A stretch of DNA of 64,000 nt. Source: Xiphias gladius. Lineage: Eukaryota > Chordata > Actinopteri > Istiophoriformes > Xiphiidae. Positions 51,501-62,284 of the stretch are shown here, piece by piece. Position 1 is the stretch's first letter, and each line of letters begins with the position of its first letter. The DNA is taken from the NCBI RefSeq assembly GCF_016859285.1, contig NC_053408.1, forward strand, positions 10,245,213 through 10,309,212, written 5' to 3'. Under the pieces are notes generated by a model. That model did no database searches. It had not been told where the DNA came from and saw nothing but the letters and a program-made list of their open reading frames with translations. The translations under genes were made by a program, and so were the position numbers.

Positions 51501-53023
51501 TGAGAGGCAGAGGAGTTGTCCTGCTTTTCACAGGGTTCGGTCATGCTGTATGGTGGAGCATCTCAAATCGATTCAGTCAAATAAAGGGAGAGGCTTGAAC
51601 GATTCAAACAATCCAGGTTCCCTGAAAGACAGCTAGGACTGACATGAAGAAAATCTGTAATAAACAAGACTTCTGTTGTTACAAAGTTACTTCTGAGTTT
51701 AAGATAAAAAGGAAGAACTGTGATTTAAATTTGTGATTTTTGAAAGAAACACAATTTGGTAGAACGCCAAATGCTAAGAGGGATCTTCTAGTGATATGAG
51801 CATGTTTTGCTGTAGTATCACTTACTGTTAAAGCTCACTAAAAGGTAAAAACTGCATTCACTGTGAATGGGTGAGGGTTATAAAACAGGTATAATCTTAG
51901 ATGTGCAGTCGTGTTAAGAAATGATGTTACCTAAATGATCGCCTGCAGGTCATCAGAATCAAACTAAGAGAAAGTCTTTATGGTGATTTCACTGCTAAGA
52001 GCAGTTCTTAATTAGCCTAAATGTTTTGTTTTTTTTAATTACATGTACAGAGTGGAGATTTACCACAAACTTTAAAACTAAATCCTGATGGGTAACAGTT
52101 CAACACAAAATCTCAGGGAAAAGAAAAACAAACAACATATCAACAACTCAACATAATTGACAGCTGCATCCATTTGCTTGGTCCAAGCCCCCTCCCTCCT
52201 GCTTTGCCACTCTGTTCTTCCAACACCATTTCCTCTTTTAATTATCCCCCAGCAAAAAGATGGAGCACATCAGACGCATCGCGGTAAATCCTGGCCCTGG
52301 CACAGGCTCATAGTGGCTTCTGCGTCTGGCAATCCCGATAGAGCCTGTGCGCTGGCAGTGACAAGAGAGGGAGGATGCCTGGAGATTTTCTGACAGAAAG
52401 AATGGAGAGGATGATCTCTCAGCAAAAGAGAGGCCCTCATTCCACTCCCGGTGTGGGAGGCTTTTTGGCGCGCGCTTTCCGATCATACCACATTTTCAGC
52501 ACCAGATTAGCCAGTCCTCAGGAACTAAACTCACATAGACCCCTTGTTTACACCTCAGTACCGCAGTGTTTTTGTAATGACTGTTCAGTAAAAGAGCACA
52601 CTGGAGGCACTGCAAGCACGGCTGCTCTCCTATCTCTTCCTACAACATTTTTGGGGTGAGATTTACTGTATATTGCAGGGTCAGAGAGACCCTGGTTTGG
52701 ATTAAGGGAGTATGATTTGTTTTGAATTGAAAGAAGTCTCCCCTGACCTGAAATGTGTTTTACAGAATGAATTGCACATTCACACTCTAATTAGGTATCA
52801 GCTAACCGAATGGGTTGGAAGCGGAATATATGAAAAAGGTTGCAAGTTAACTAGTGCTGGGGTTGCTATCTGTCAAAGTTTCTCCTATCTCTGTGGGGTG
52901 CACATCAATCACAGAGGTCCCAAACTGACAGTTATTCTGCAGGCTAATAGTGTCGTCATCTCCCACGCGATTAAACGGATTGCACAATGAGATCCTCGGA
53001 CACAATGGAGCCGCAAAATCTAG

Positions 53024-53043
53024 CCCCCCCCCCCCCCCCCCCC
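53024..53043. repeat. C20 homopolymer
   Basis: Twenty consecutive C on the plus strand, so G20 on the minus strand. The length may be unreliable in short-read data. Confidence 0.9.
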
Positions 53044-54802
53044 ACTCTGTTCCCCTCTCCTTTCCTTTTCTTCCATCATTCTGAGATGAAGAGTAGAATG
53101 CTCCACAGCGGGTAGCTTTCTTCTCCTCCAGGGGGAACTGAGAAAGCAGGCAAGGGCCTCTGTGATGTTACTTTCCCTTCAGGGTGGGGAGGAGATGTCT
53201 TGTAGCACAGCTAAAGATGATCATTTGAGAGCCTCTGAAACAGGGTTCCCCTATGGAAGCTACAGAGATGGAGAGAGCCAAGGTCCCGACTAATGAGTTA
53301 GGGTTAGCTGATATTCCTCAGTGATGAAAATGAGAACAATGACAATGATGGTAGTGCCAATCAGATCTTTTTTCCCCCTTGGTTTAGAGATTGCATTGCA
53401 CCTCAGTTACATGCTTCTCTCAATGCAAAGGTCAGAGGTCAGACTGAGCGGCAGCCTTGGGGCCGGTGGAGTCCCACTCAAAGACACCTCAGCACAGCGA
53501 GTGCTTGCTATTATATCACACAGAGTTTGAACAAGTGCTTTCCAGCCAGATATGGTTTTTTCCTGTCATTCTGCTGCCCTCTTGTATCAAGACTGGGTAA
53601 AAAGATTTTACATGTAATAGGCATGATGAAAGAACTCATTAATCTATGAATGAACATATGAGAAAAATCTAAACATTTGTTTCTTATATGTTCTGATAAA
53701 ACCCCTCCTCCCGGAGAAACTATTTGCTCCAGAAACTCACAAAACAAAACAACATCCCATCTGATAATCTGCCACAATTATGCTGCACAGTGTGATGAAA
53801 GGATATCAATGATCTACTTATGTCATAGAAAAAGAGTGCATCTTCAAACATAAAACCTACTGAAGCCTTTGAGAGTTTCAAGTCGACGAATGATCAAAGG
53901 AGCAAAAGCTTATCAATGCTGTTCCTTAACACTGAGACAGTGTCATATGGCTCCGGATATACTACCACAGTATTAGTGTTTTTTGGCCAGGAACGTAATG
54001 GCTATTGTGCTTTCTAAAAACAACTGCCTTTTTACACAGTTGAAGCTACAAAAGCCACACAAAGTGGAGAGGGGGCATGAGCTCTTTATCCTGATGAAAG
54101 GCTAAAGGATGAGACTGACCTTTCTGGCATCAGCTGAGCTTTGGGAACACAATACATGGCGGCAACTCTTTCTGGCCTTTTCCCCTTCGGCTCTGGGCTA
54201 TGCTTACAAGCCAAAGACTCAAGTCCAAACATCTATCATTTTATACAAAGACTCCAACATGCACATGCCCCAAACCCCTCCTTTTATATCACACAAACAA
54301 ACATACTCACACAGAGAGCAATTCTGTCTGTACATCTGCAAACAAACCAGTCCCGTCTGGCATCATAGTACAACTGCAGGCTATGGAAGCAAAAAGAGAC
54401 AACAGATCACTGTAGATTACATCAAGACAAAGGCTTGACTCAGTCCAAAGTCCACAGTATCAGCACCACTTTCCTTTAACAGGAATTGAACAACAAATAC
54501 ATTGTGACCCGTACCACTTAGGAAACGCAACAGTCCAAACTCACTTAAACTTGGACTGAATGAGAGGTAACTATGTTGCTATTCTCCACCCGAGCAAGAC
54601 ATGAAATGTAAATCATAACTTGGTTAAGTTGTGGGTTAGTGCCCACCAAAATGACCTAATCCACTGTACACTTTAAAGGCTTTGTTGTTGGGGGGCCACA
54701 TACCTAAAGGACCTTTGTGTGATATTTCAAAAGCCTGCATCAAATGGTCAGTGCGCAAAAAGGGTCATGCAAGCACAGACTCGCAGTGATCATTTTTGGG
54801 AG

Positions 54803-54958
54803 GGGGCGGGGTCAATTCTATAGGTAAACTCTAGCGGAAATGAGATAAGTCACCAGTTGGCTGTCAGACAAAGGGAACGGTAGTTGGTATCTGAAAAAGT
54901 AAAGAGTAGTAGTCCCTGATGTGTCAGAGACCTCATCATCAATGAGAGAGTATAAAAG
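54803..54958 (+). promoter_or_regulatory. promoter of the first (broken) gamma-crystallin gene
   Basis: TATAAAAG at 54951-54958 sits 49 bases before the start codon at 55007, a normal crystallin layout with a very short 5'UTR. Upstream are a SOX-like ACAAAGG (54868-54874) directly after a GTCAG core (half of a Maf element) and a GC box (54803-54811). The promoter looks intact even though the coding sequence is not. Confidence 0.6.
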
Positions 54959-55691
54959 GACCTGCAAGTGTGTCTGCGGTGCGCAAACATCCACAGCCCT
55001 GCAACCATGGGAAAGGTAATGCAATATGACAACAGCTTTGAAAAAAGAGGTGAAGGAGGAAAATGGCATATTCTGGGAACGTGTGTCAAATATTATAACA
55101 GGAAAAGAGAATGCAGCAGAGGGTAAGAGAAGTAGCAAAAGTACTCATTCAAGTCAAAATATTAGCTACAAAAAATAGAATGGACTGAGTAACTCTTGAA
55201 GACTTATTTTTGATGGAAAAAAATGCGCCTATAGGTGTTTAAAAGGCAAGCATCTCTGGGGATCAACAATTAAATATGGCAACAAATATGACAGATTCAT
55301 TGTATTTCTATGATGGCAACAATTTTGGCTCCTTAAATTTGAAAAGTGTTGTCAGATTGGACAAATATACAATGTGTTTAAAATTAAAGTCAGCTGAAAC
55401 AATAATTTCAATTGCTTTGATTTTCACCTGTCAAACACTGAAAATAAGAATGGAGACACATGAACACATGAAGGACTCATGAAAAAGTAACTGAGCTTGT
55501 TCTAGGGAAAGCAGTGTCCCCTACAGTCCATTCACGTGTATCGCAACCAGTCAATCTATGTATCTAACATGAATTCGATTGGTACAAGCCTCTTTCTCCT
55601 TTTCAAGATTATCTTCTACGAGGGCCACAACTTCCAGGGACGCCACTGGGAGTGCACCAGTGACTGCATGGACACCTTCAGGCACATCAAC

Positions 55692-55694
55692 TGA
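55692..55694 (+). other. premature TGA stop in exon 2
   Basis: The codon lies in the reading frame fixed by both splice junctions. CGA to TGA at a CpG would explain it in one transition; the intact neighbour has CGC (Arg) here. Confidence 0.85.
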
Positions 55695-56498
55695 TGTAAT
55701 TCCATCCGTGTCAGAGGTGGTCACTGGGTGGCCTATGAGAAGCCTTACTACATGGGTTACCAGTACATCCTCAGCCCTGGCGAATACCCTGACTACCACT
55801 GCTGGATGGGCTTTAACAACTGTGTCCGCTCCTGCCAGATGTTCCCCCTTGTAAGTCAATCAAACAGACAGATAGGACTGGTAGTCCCCCACCCCCCACC
55901 GCTCACCTTATACATCAAATGCCGCTTTAGAAATGGATGTCAATCATTGGCCTTTTGATGTCATTTACAGCTACTCAGGCAGGTCAAGCATAAAAGTCTC
56001 TGTTGTAGGGCCTGCAAGGAGACCCAGTTAGCCTTAAAAAGGAATATGATACACCCCCCATTAGACTTGGGGCCTTCATTCTAATTCTGTTAGTCACATT
56101 GAGTGTTTCTGGCAGCTTGGGAGGGGGGGTGAATCTAATTCTGTCAGGCTGCGAAAGAGTTGTTGCTCATTCTCATCTGTAGTTACTTAAAATTCAAGTA
56201 GCACAAGTACTTACTTGAATTTAAAGCTGAAGGATCAGCTAAGGACAGAAAGCTCTTCCAAAGTGCTCTCCAGGGCTCACAACTAACAAAATAGCATAAT
56301 AATCATGTTCTGATTTCTTTCACATCCAGTATAGAGGATCCTACAAGTTGAAGATCTACAACAGGCCTGACATGATGGGACACGTGATGGAATTCATGGA
56401 AGACTGCCCCAACGTGCATGAGCGTTTCCGCTTCCGTGACATTTACTCCTGCACCATCATGGAGGGTTGCTGGATCTTTTATGAGCACCCTAACTACA

Positions 56499-56503
56499 GG
56501 GGG
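56499..56503 (+). other. one-base insertion in a G run (frameshift) in exon 3
   Basis: Five G occur where four keep the frame. Exon 3 is 277 bases, one more than the 276 of the intact neighbour. After the shift, family motifs continue in the +1 frame. Confidence 0.8.
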
Positions 56504-56634
56504 ACGCCAGTATTTCCGGCGCCCTGGAGAGTACAGGGCCCGTGGTGACTGGGGCTGCCACAACCCCATGGTGGGCTCATTCAGGAGGATAAGGACACTC
56601 ATATAAACTCCACCCATGCGCAAACCACATGAAC

Positions 56635-56640
56635 ATTAAA
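56635..56640 (+). terminator. ATTAAA polyadenylation signal after the crystallin pseudogene
   Basis: ATTAAA, 29 bases past the stop in the shifted frame. A canonical AATAAA also occurs at 56898-56903. Which one is used is unknown. Confidence 0.45.
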
Positions 56641-57048
56641 CACTCGCTTTTCAAACAAAAGCAATTCCCTTTGTGAGCTTATTTGAACAGATCCAAGCAA
56701 TATGAAGATGAGTCTGAAGTACAATAACACCCTTTGGCCAAGCAGTAGAATTGCTCCATGCTTAGTATACATCTTCATCCCATAAAAGTCTACTGCTTCT
56801 TAATGATCTAGATCACCTCCAATACCTATCGAAACAAACCGAACCTTTTCTCTGTGATGCCATGTCTATCCTCACAGTCTGCATGCAGGTTTCTGTCAAT
56901 AAAGGCAGATGCTGCAACTCTTACTTTAGCCCTTTGAGAAAGTGCAGTTGTACAGTATTTTCCATGGACAGACAGAGCTTTGACACAGACAAAGCGGCTG
57001 CTGCAGCCCGCCAGTCCTATAGTGTTCTGCAGGCTATAGAGCGTACTG

Positions 57049-57110
57049 TGCTGACACGACAAAGCTTTGTTTCATGCTTGCAAAGGCCTGATCCCAGCAG
57101 GGTCTATAAA
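57049..57110 (+). promoter_or_regulatory. promoter of the intact gamma-crystallin gene
   Basis: TATAAA is at 57105-57110, 53 bases before the start codon. Just upstream are a Maf half-site TGCTGAC (57049-57055) and a perfect 12-base palindrome ACAAAGCTTTGT (57059-57070) made of two facing SOX-type ACAAAG words. Maf and SOX factors are established activators of gamma-crystallin promoters. Their binding here is inferred. Confidence 0.65.
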
Positions 57111-57162
57111 GAGGTCTGGTACAGCCCGGCATCTGGCCTGGTCTGAACTTAACACAGTTACA

Positions 57163-58857
57163 ATGGGCAAGGTAAGTGTGCAATTTAAGATATATATAGT
57201 AACAGCAACTCAAATATTTGATGTCATATATTGATCACTTCTGAACTGAAAATGCTGCAAAGACACACTCTAAAATATTTTTTTTTTGTCACATAAAATA
57301 CTAAGATCTCCACTGAGTGAAACTCAACAACTGTTGCATGTGGGTAGAAATGTATTGTTCAGTAATTTAAAGGAACTACTGACTTTTCCAGTGAAGATAC
57401 TGTTTGCTTACCAATTTTCAGGACATATACAGGGATATAATAAATAATAAAATATACAGGGATAAATAATAGATTGCAAAGAATCATTGTAAAAATTTGA
57501 ATAAATAACATTGAACAATATGCTAATAAAAACTGCAAAATAAGAAATACTTTTATGACTTTGTTTTCTGTTGAGGATGCAATTATCAACTTAGCTTGCA
57601 GGTTTTTTAAAGACTTTTTCTGTTTATTAAAATATACCACATGCAACACTATATTTTATTCAACTCTACTGCTGGAACATCATTTGGGACATTTTTCATA
57701 CGCCTTTAGGCTGATCTATACCAAAATTCATTTAAAAATATTCTATGCAAAAACTTTTTTAGATAAAGTTAACTTGCAAAACCTGGCTCAGAATACTAAA
57801 TGGTAAGGTTATGAAAACCATGCACACTAAAACATTGTAGTCATTATTGCTGATGAGAGTCTTAACAGCTGGAGGACAGTTAACTACTCATATAAGGTTT
57901 ATGTTGGTTTACCCTTTGTATAGCCCCATGGTAATAATTTCCAACTGTCTGTCATATGCAGATTATCTTCTACGAAGACAGGAACTTCCAGGGTCGTCAC
58001 TATGAGTGCAGTAGTGACTGTCCTGAGATGCAAAACTACTTCAGCCGCTGCAACTCAATAAGAGTGGAGAGCGGTTGTTGGGTGGCCTATGAGAAGCCCA
58101 ATTATGCCGGCTACCAGTACATGCTACACAAGGGCGAGTACCCCGACTACCAACGCTGGGCAGGCTTCAATGACTGCATCCGCTCCTGCCGTATGGTACC
58201 ACCTGTGAGTTTTAACTGATGCCCTACCCTGTTTGTAGCAATGTTCCCACTGAAGGTTTTCTGTAGAACTGCCAGTTTAGGATAATTTAGTTCTCAAGCC
58301 TAGTCCTACTGTTTTCACCTGACAGTGCCAATACGTGTGGGTATTTTAAAAAATCTCTTTTTGGCTTGACCTATAATTGCAGTAAAAAAGTAAATAAATA
58401 AAAAATTGCGTCAAAAGAAAAAATGATATAGACGGGGTCGTAGGATCGGGACAAGTTTAGTGAAAGGAAAAAAGTTTGTCCATCAATTTATGTCAAGTTG
58501 TCCTGTTATTCTACTTGACTGTGGGAATACTATAAAGTTGAACAAATACATCACCGTAATGTCTCATCATTTCTTCCGTAGTATAATGGGAACTACAGGA
58601 TGAAGATCTTTGAGCGTTCTGACTTTGGCGGCCAGAACCTGGAGCTAATGGAAGACTGCCCAGATCTGAATGAGCTTTTCCACACCCGTGACATCTCTTC
58701 TGTCAATGTCATGGAGGGCTACTGGATACTGCATGAACACCCTAATTACAGTGGACGCCAGTACTTCTTGCATCCTGGAGAGTACAGGAGGCACAGCGAG
58801 TGGGGAAGCACCAGCCCTACCATTGGCTCTCTGAGACGTATCACTGAGGTCAACTGA
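57163..58857 (+). CDS. gamma-crystallin, intact, 175 residues (three exons joined)
   Basis: This is a lens structural protein that gives the cytosol of fibre cells a high refractive index. Exons are 57163-57171 (MGK), 57962-58204 (residues 4-84) and 58582-58857 (residues 85-175 plus TGA). Introns are 790 and 377 bases, phase 0, GT-AG. A three-residue first exon and one domain per following exon is the classic gamma-crystallin plan. Four Greek keys are visible: [27 protein letters not shown] and LHEHPNYSG. The four conserved Trp are present (CWVAYE, QRWAG, YWILHE, SEWGS) and Met is not enriched. It is therefore closer to gamma-S or other Trp-keeping fish gamma types than to Met-rich gamma-M. 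The fourth key has His where Tyr is usual (LHEHP, not LYEHP). It lies 556 bases downstream of the broken paralogue, same strand, a tandem duplicate. Confidence 0.92.
57962..58204 (+). CDS. exon 2 of the intact gamma-crystallin: N-terminal domain
   Basis: It has 81 codons from IIFYEDRNF to RMVPP, between CAG at 57959-57961 and GTGAGT at 58205. It encodes Greek keys 1 and 2. Cys residues cluster in ECSSDC and FSRCNS, as in gamma-S type proteins. Confidence 0.92.
58582..58857 (+). CDS. exon 3 of the intact gamma-crystallin: C-terminal domain
   Basis: It has 91 codons plus TGA, from YNGNYRMKI to RRITEVN, after a TAG splice acceptor at 58579-58581. It encodes the linker and Greek keys 3 and 4. 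Confidence 0.92.
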   Translation, partial: YNGNYRMKIFERSDFGGQNLELMEDCPDLNELFHTRDISSVNVMEGYWILHEHPNYSGRQYFLHPGEYRRHSEWGSTSPTIGSLRRITEVN

Positions 58858-59225
58858 TTCACAGTTTTTTGTTTGTTTTTTTTTTTTTTTTGTTTTACCC
58901 TTATTGAGGGCCACTGTTGAGCTTTCCACCCTCTTGTTCCCCTAATGCCAACAGTATCTCAGTCTGGTCACGACATTGTGATGTCCAAACCTGAAATTAT
59001 ACATTTTAATGATGGGGGTTTTGGTGTGTCTGATGTTGGGTTCTAGTTTTGTTGGGTTGCTCTTTATTGTTGGGTAATATTCATTCCAAGCTCAGTGCTG
59101 AAGCAAGGCTCACAATAAATAGTGATGATCTTGTTGTTCCATAGCAATATGGTTTGCCTCGCCGGTCCCCAACCTCCTGTCCTACTGGAATCACAATAAA
59201 TGGAAACTTGATGAACGTCAGCTAA
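58858..59225 (+). other. 3'UTR of the intact gamma-crystallin gene
   Basis: Non-coding tail with a T-rich tract at 58876-58891 and AATAAA signals at 59114-59119 and 59195-59200. The end coordinate is estimated from the second signal. Confidence 0.6.
59114..59200 (+). terminator. two AATAAA polyadenylation signals, gamma-crystallin
   Basis: AATAAA at 59114-59119 and 59195-59200, both within the expected distance from the stop codon. The first is followed by a T/G-containing stretch (GATGATCTTGTTGTTCC). Confidence 0.65.
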
Positions 59226-62200
59226 AGTGAGCCTTTGTTAATTTTCTATTGACTACTACAGCTGTCACTTTCAAAAGATCAAGGGGATGGAGCTGGTCAT
59301 AAATCTGTGGGATAATTTTCTTTTTAGCGTGGTGATTGAACTTTAGTTTCATCAGGCCACAGAGTTAGATGTAAATATAACCACTGAGGTCCTAGTAGGA
59401 CGAAGAGTTTCTACAGTTTGCCGTGGTATTGTCATTCCACACACACAAAGAAAAATTATCAAGGAAACAGAAGCTTATTCTTTGAAGTTCAATATTAAAA
59501 AATATCTGAGGATGGGCATGTAGGAGTCTTTATGAGATCACATGGTACACTGTAAGCGCTTTGGGTCCATGAAAGATGCCCGTATTAGATCTACATCACA
59601 GGGCCAGTGCCAACTCAAAGAGTTGGAGTCAAAGTGGCCTGGTATTAGCCCTGAGCATCAAGCTCTGTCAGAACAAAAAAACAAAACCCAGTACACATCC
59701 CTGCTCATGCATTTTTCATCAGCCCAAGATACTCAACCCTTTCAGAAATAAATATCAATTATTGAAATTGTTAATTAGACACTACGCAATTGGTGAAGAT
59801 ACACATGAATAAATAACTTTGACCATTAATTATTGATTCAAAAAAAATTGAAGCCCAGTGGGGAGTGCGTTTGAGAATCTCTTAAGATCAAGAACAACAA
59901 GAAATATGAGTTTTGGCCTTGAGTAATGTCCAATTAAAGGATTGTTGGCTTTGCTGTACAAGTCCAGTGATTTGCCCTTATCATCCTTCTTATATCTCTG
60001 TAGACAACAATAGCCAACACACCATCAATGGGTGCAACATGGGATCAAATCAGCTGGGGTCTGGGGGCTACGCCAGATAAGAGATGATAGGAAATTTAAA
60101 GGCCTCGGCCATAACTGGAAGTTAATTTGAGGTCATGAAGGGGCATTGGCTTCAAATATTAAACAAATTCAGGAGGTTAGAACTTTTGATTCACATAGAA
60201 CTGCAAAAAACTTGTTAAAATAACATGTTTAACGTTTTTTTTTAAGAATTGCAAGCTTCACATAAAAACAGTAAAAGTAAAATTGAATACTTTCTAAGCG
60301 TATTTGCTTAAATATTCAGTATAGTCATGTTGTGTGATCTACTGAGTTCTACTGACATGGTTGGTCATTTTTTTCAGTTGGTGAGTGGGATTTAAACTGA
60401 GAGCATAAGATATTAAGCATAATGGACAATTATGATCTGATATACGGGGTTATAGTTTATTGTTAAAATATGATTATTTCAATGCAAAATCAGCATCGTT
60501 TTTAAAGTGTAATAGATGCATTTCAGTGAGCAACCTGGCAATGGAAGCTTTCCCTTTCACAACAGAACACTCCACAGTGCTGTTACCAGTTTTTAACTGC
60601 TACTTAAGTTAAAAACTGGTGTTAATACAGCAATGCAATAACTACATTAGTTACTTTCATGCATTTTGATATTTAAAATACAATTTTATAATATAACACT
60701 ATGCATCAAAGACACAATACTCTGTGTCCCTGGATTGTTCCTTCTCTACCTCAAGTCATTTAGAGAATTTTTTCAATCGCTCCAAACATAAAGAAGAAGA
60801 GTGAGATCCGAGTTTTGTCTCTCTCTTCATCTCAGAACCCTTTGGACTTGGTGATGGGAAGCTGATTGAAGGGTAAGTAGTGCGTTTTGGAGAATGAATT
60901 CTTCAGATGATAGAAAAGAGAAAGAAAAAGAAAGAAACAGAGAAACCCAGAACATAAGCCTGTGATTCCATTAGTCGTCTCAGTTCTCCTTCTCCCTCTT
61001 TTCATTTCTGATGGCTGGATAATTAAACCTCTATAGTATTGTCTTCCATCTTCCTTGCCCCACTTCCAGCAATGTGAATTCCCCTATGGGCAACTTTAAA
61101 AAGACCCTTTTTAGACATCTGTTTTTCAGATCAGTGTGACTTTTTTCCCCATTAATTTGTGTTCTTTGTGAAAGTAGAAAGACTAGTGCCAGGACAGAAA
61201 GCAACATGAATGTAAAAATCCTCAACATTTAAACCGCAAAAATCAAAAGGAAGTAAGAAAAATATCCAAACATTCTTTTTCAACATTTTTTTTTTTTTAA
61301 TTCTACAATATTCCTATTAAACAACCCAAACCAATCCTTAAGTGTGCATTGCAAGACATCAGATAGGAGCTCAGAGGTTGGAGTGTTACAGAGCTTAATT
61401 TAAAAGCAGTCATGCTCTCCCCTCAAGCTTGAAGGAGGCAGCTTGTCAATTACTGTTCCTGCTCTGACAGAGGCTTTGGGCGCCACAAGAAACCAACAGG
61501 AAAACAGCAAAGCGTGGAAAAATGAGCAGAACTTGTAACAATGATCAAATAAAAAAAATATATATAAATAAAATGGATGCATTCAAGTTGAAGTGCATTT
61601 TAACTTGTACTACTGTACAACACAACCGTGGATTTCTGATACTCCTGTATCAAATATACTATTAATTTTAGACCTGTAATTAAGTTTCAATACAGAAAAT
61701 CTTAAAATCTGAAACATACCAGAAATCGTTAAACTAGTTAGAGAAAGTAAAAATTTCTACTGTAAAATTCCACCCTGTAGTGCTATAAATCCAGCATATC
61801 AGGTCATCAAAATACCTGTACATTTAGAAATATATAGAAAAATCATCCTGGAATGCAGCAAGAAAATAAAATGTTGAAATGTTATATGAAAAAAAGAAAG
61901 CAGTTACAGTACAATAACCATCAACCTTGTGGGTTGCAATCAACTAAAATAAAAATATGTACAATCAGAACAGGAACTTGATTTTTTTTTTTTAAAGTAC
62001 GGACTAGGTTCTATGATATTAAATTAAAAATATGTTAGATAAAGATACATTATGCCCATCCTCAAAATACTGTGTTTTTAGTGGCTAGGGAGAATCATTA
62101 ACTATGCTGACCCTTGACCACAGATACATTAAGCGTTTGGTAGCTTTATCAAATAAAATTGATAAAAAGTAAGTACATTTTGGTTGAGACAATAAAGAAT

Positions 62201-62284
62201 ATTTTGTAGTCCTCCTCTCTGATGAACATTTTATGGTTGAAAAAAAGAAATAAATAACCAAGCACTTCAGTTTTCTTTGATACA
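59226..62284. other. intergenic between gamma-crystallin and aldh18a1
   Basis: No gene seen. A 55-base hairpin is at 60578-60632. The block 59870-60180 is non-repetitive and mixed in composition and may be a conserved regulatory element. The rest is AT-rich with a T12 run near 61290-61302. Confidence 0.6.
60578..60632. repeat. hairpin-forming inverted repeat
   Basis: Arms ACCAGTTTTTAACT (60585-60598) and AGTTAAAAACTGGT (60607-60620) are perfect reverse complements around an 8-base loop. An outer TGCTGT/ACAGCA pair (60578-60583 and 60627-60632) extends the stem past an asymmetric bulge. Confidence 0.85.

Larger units (their letters stand above)
46611..54850. other. intergenic, no gene seen
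   Basis: No convincing exon. It has GT tracts (48520-48553, 48622-48649), a CAAA-rich stretch (50494-50536), a very AT-rich zone (about 49100-50550), a four-run G block (51014-51042), a C20 run (53024-53043), a perfect AGGTCA direct repeat (53429-53441), and CTCF-like motifs on the minus strand at 49013-49029 and 53571-53586. This is the flank immediately upstream of the crystallin pair, so regulatory motifs here could bear on lens expression. Confidence 0.6.
55007..56606 (+). pseudogene. gamma-crystallin pseudogene (three exons; nonsense plus frameshift)
   Basis: Gamma-crystallins are monomeric lens structural proteins made of two beta/gamma domains with two Greek keys each. The exons are 55007-55015 (MGK), 55608-55850 (first domain, IIFYEGHNFQGRHWE) and 56330-56606 (second domain, YRGSYKLKIYNRPDM), all with GT-AG borders and phase 0 introns. 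Two lesions break it. An in-frame TGA at 55692-55694 falls at codon 32, where the neighbouring gene has Arg in SRCNSIRV. A one-base gain in a G run at 56499-56503 shifts the frame inside HPNYRG. The expected tail is still legible in the next frame (DWG, VGSFRRI) to TAA at 56604-56606. All four buried Trp positions are otherwise kept, so decay looks recent. Assembly or sequencing error could explain the G-run lesion, less easily the stop. An ATTAAA signal is at 56635-56640. Confidence 0.85.

Noticed and set aside
55551..55859. 102-residue minus-strand ORF opposite crystallin exon 2
   Set aside because: It is an antisense shadow of the coding exon. Its residues mirror the crystallin codon pattern.
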